Program-made: the position numbers and the translations under genes
In this document: positions 5,571 to 6,475 of the stretch, piece by piece
Numbering within the stretch: the first letter of the stretch is position 1
Layout: the number at the start of each line of letters is the position of its first letter
Assembly: GCA_023265215.1 (NCBI GenBank)
Contig: JAHFUH010000321.1
Location: 1-6,475, forward strand
DNA length: 6,475 nt
Direction: 5' to 3'
DNA from: Acidobacteriota bacterium
Lineage (GTDB): Bacteria; Acidobacteriota; UBA6911
The notes under the pieces: generated by a model
The model's input: the letters and a program-made list of their open reading frames with translations, nothing else
Databases searched by the model: none
What the model was told of the DNA's origin: nothing

Positions 5571-5575
5571 AGGAG
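5571..5575 (+). promoter_or_regulatory. Ribosome binding site that decides the sufC start
   Basis: AGGAG directly follows the sufB stop and stands 7 bases before the ATG at 5583. It supports this start over the in-frame upstream ATG at 5472, which would lie inside sufB and add about 37 unrelated residues. Confidence 0.85.
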
Positions 5576-5582
5576 ATTGAAA

Positions 5583-6353
5583 ATGCTCGAAATCAAGGGT
5601 TTGCGCGCACAGGTGGAAGGAAAAGAAATTCTTCACGGAATTGACCTGTGTGTCTATCCGGGCGAGGTTCATGCGATTATGGGTCCCAACGGATCAGGCA
5701 AAAGCACTCTTGCAAAAGTGCTGGCAGGCCGCGAAGGATACGGGATAGTGAACGGCGAGGTCCGCTTTAATGGGAAAAACCTCCTTGTCATGCAGCCCGA
5801 GGACCGGGCGCGCGCAGGGATATTCCTCGGATTTCAGTACCCGGTGGAGATACCGGGGATCAGCAATATGTATTTTCTCAAGACGGCTCTGAATTCAATT
5901 CGAAAGAACAGAGGACTCGAAGAACTGGACGCGATGGATTTTTTAGCTTTGGCAAAAGAAAAAATGAAGCTCGTTGATATGGACGAAAGCCTGATGCGGC
6001 GCGCGGTGAACGAAGGATTCTCGGGCGGAGAGAAAAAACGCAATGAAATTTTCCAGATGGCCGTGCTCGAACCCCAGCTTGCCATATTGGATGAAACGGA
6101 TTCCGGATTGGATATCGATGCACTCAAAACCATTGCCAGCGGAATCAATGCGCTGCGCAGGCAGGATCGGGCCATGATCCTGGTAACCCATTATCAGAGG
6201 CTTCTGAATTACATAGTTCCGAACAAGGTTCACGTTCTTCTGGACGGACGAATTGTAAGATCCGGCGGCAAAGAACTTGCTCTGGAATTGGAAGAGAAGG
6301 GTTATGGATGGCTTGAAGAGGAAACCATCAGAGAGCAAGCCGTAAATTCCTGA
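5583..6353 (+). CDS. sufC: Fe-S cluster assembly ATPase SufC
   Basis: This 256-residue ABC-type ATPase binds SufB and SufD and uses ATP hydrolysis to open the SufBCD scaffold for cluster assembly; it has no membrane domain. All nucleotide-binding motifs are present: Walker A GPNGSGKST (34-42, K40), Q-loop FQYP (Q85), the SufC-specific signature FSGGEKKRNEI (146-156), Walker B LAILDE (166-171, catalytic E171), D-loop SGLD and the H-loop histidine H203 in VTHYQR. K40, E171 and H203 have the same numbers as in E. coli SufC. The ending LEEKGYGWLEEE is also typical. It starts 13 bases after sufB behind an AGGAG site, and sufD follows 8 bases later. The protein appears intact and functional. Confidence 0.97.
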   Translation: MLEIKGLRAQVEGKEILHGIDLCVYPGEVHAIMGPNGSGKSTLAKVLAGREGYGIVNGEVRFNGKNLLVMQPEDRARAGIFLGFQYPVEIPGISNMYFLKTALNSIRKNRGLEELDAMDFLALAKEKMKLVDMDESLMRRAVNEGFSGGEKKRNEIFQMAVLEPQLAILDETDSGLDIDALKTIASGINALRRQDRAMILVTHYQRLLNYIVPNKVHVLLDGRIVRSGGKELALELEEKGYGWLEEETIREQAVNS

Positions 6354-6361
6354 GGAACCCG

Positions 6362-6475
6362 ATGATAGATTTAATCGAGGAGAAATACTCCTACCTTTCG
6401 AACTATGCGTTGTTCAAGGATAGGATGAACGGGAAACAGAGCTGGTTGAATGACATTCGAAAGGATGCGTTCCGC
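6362..6475 (+). CDS. sufD: Fe-S cluster assembly protein SufD, N-terminal fragment (cut by window edge)
   Basis: The first 38 codons of a gene are visible, starting MIDLIEEKYSYLSNYALFKD and containing SWLNDIRKDAFR. The pattern W-L-x(3)-R-x(2)-A-F near the N-terminus is common in SufD proteins, and sufD is the normal successor of sufC. SufD pairs with SufB and SufC in the scaffold complex and is needed for iron delivery to it. The ATG stands 8 bases after the sufC stop, and the GAGGAA that overlaps this stop (6352-6357) serves as the ribosome binding site. The conserved core lies beyond the window, so the call leans on context. Confidence 0.8.
   Translation, partial: MIDLIEEKYSYLSNYALFKDRMNGKQSWLNDIRKDAFR

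Noticed and set aside
5472..5582. Upstream in-frame start for sufC inside sufB
   Set aside because: The extension does not resemble any SufC N-terminus, while the ATG at 5583 has an AGGAG site and begins with the conserved MLEIKGL-type opening.

Overview
The window holds two housekeeping clusters with a transporter operon and a decayed gene between them. The left end, on the minus strand, is the conserved ribosomal-protein and membrane-insertion cluster rpmH-rnpA-yidD-yidC, with yidC running off the left edge. Divergent from it, on the plus strand, is a sodium:solute symporter (SSS family) gene. It is followed by two very small genes, each predicted to encode a one-helix membrane protein. A stretch of about 640 bases without an intact gene comes next and contains the remains of a DUF3788-like gene broken by several frameshifts. 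The right end, on the plus strand, is an iron-sulfur cluster assembly operon: an Rrf2-family regulator, sufB, sufC and the start of sufD, which runs off the right edge.

The organism is a bacterium. The YidC N-terminus, the rpmH/rnpA/yidD/yidC order and an Rrf2-regulated sufBCD operon fit a Gram-negative bacterium, possibly an anaerobe of the former Deltaproteobacteria (Desulfobacterota). This placement is an inference from gene style, not from a marker gene, and confidence is low. No dnaA gene or DnaA-box cluster is visible beside rpmH; the symporter occupies that place.

The rpmH cluster supplies ribosomal protein L34, the protein subunit of RNase P and two factors for inserting proteins into the inner membrane. 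It is probably transcribed from a sigma-70-type promoter at 1005-1033. The symporter and its two small partners look like one transcription unit, each small gene having its own perfect AGGAGG ribosome binding site. In the suf operon the regulator probably senses Fe-S status through three cysteines and represses its own operon, while SufB, SufC and SufD form the scaffold and ATPase complex that builds Fe-S clusters.

The most interesting observations are the paired small membrane proteins behind the symporter and an IscR type-1-like palindrome at the promoter of the suf regulator. The DUF3788 pseudogene is a clear example of gene decay. No RNA genes, CRISPR arrays, insertion sequences or defence systems are visible.
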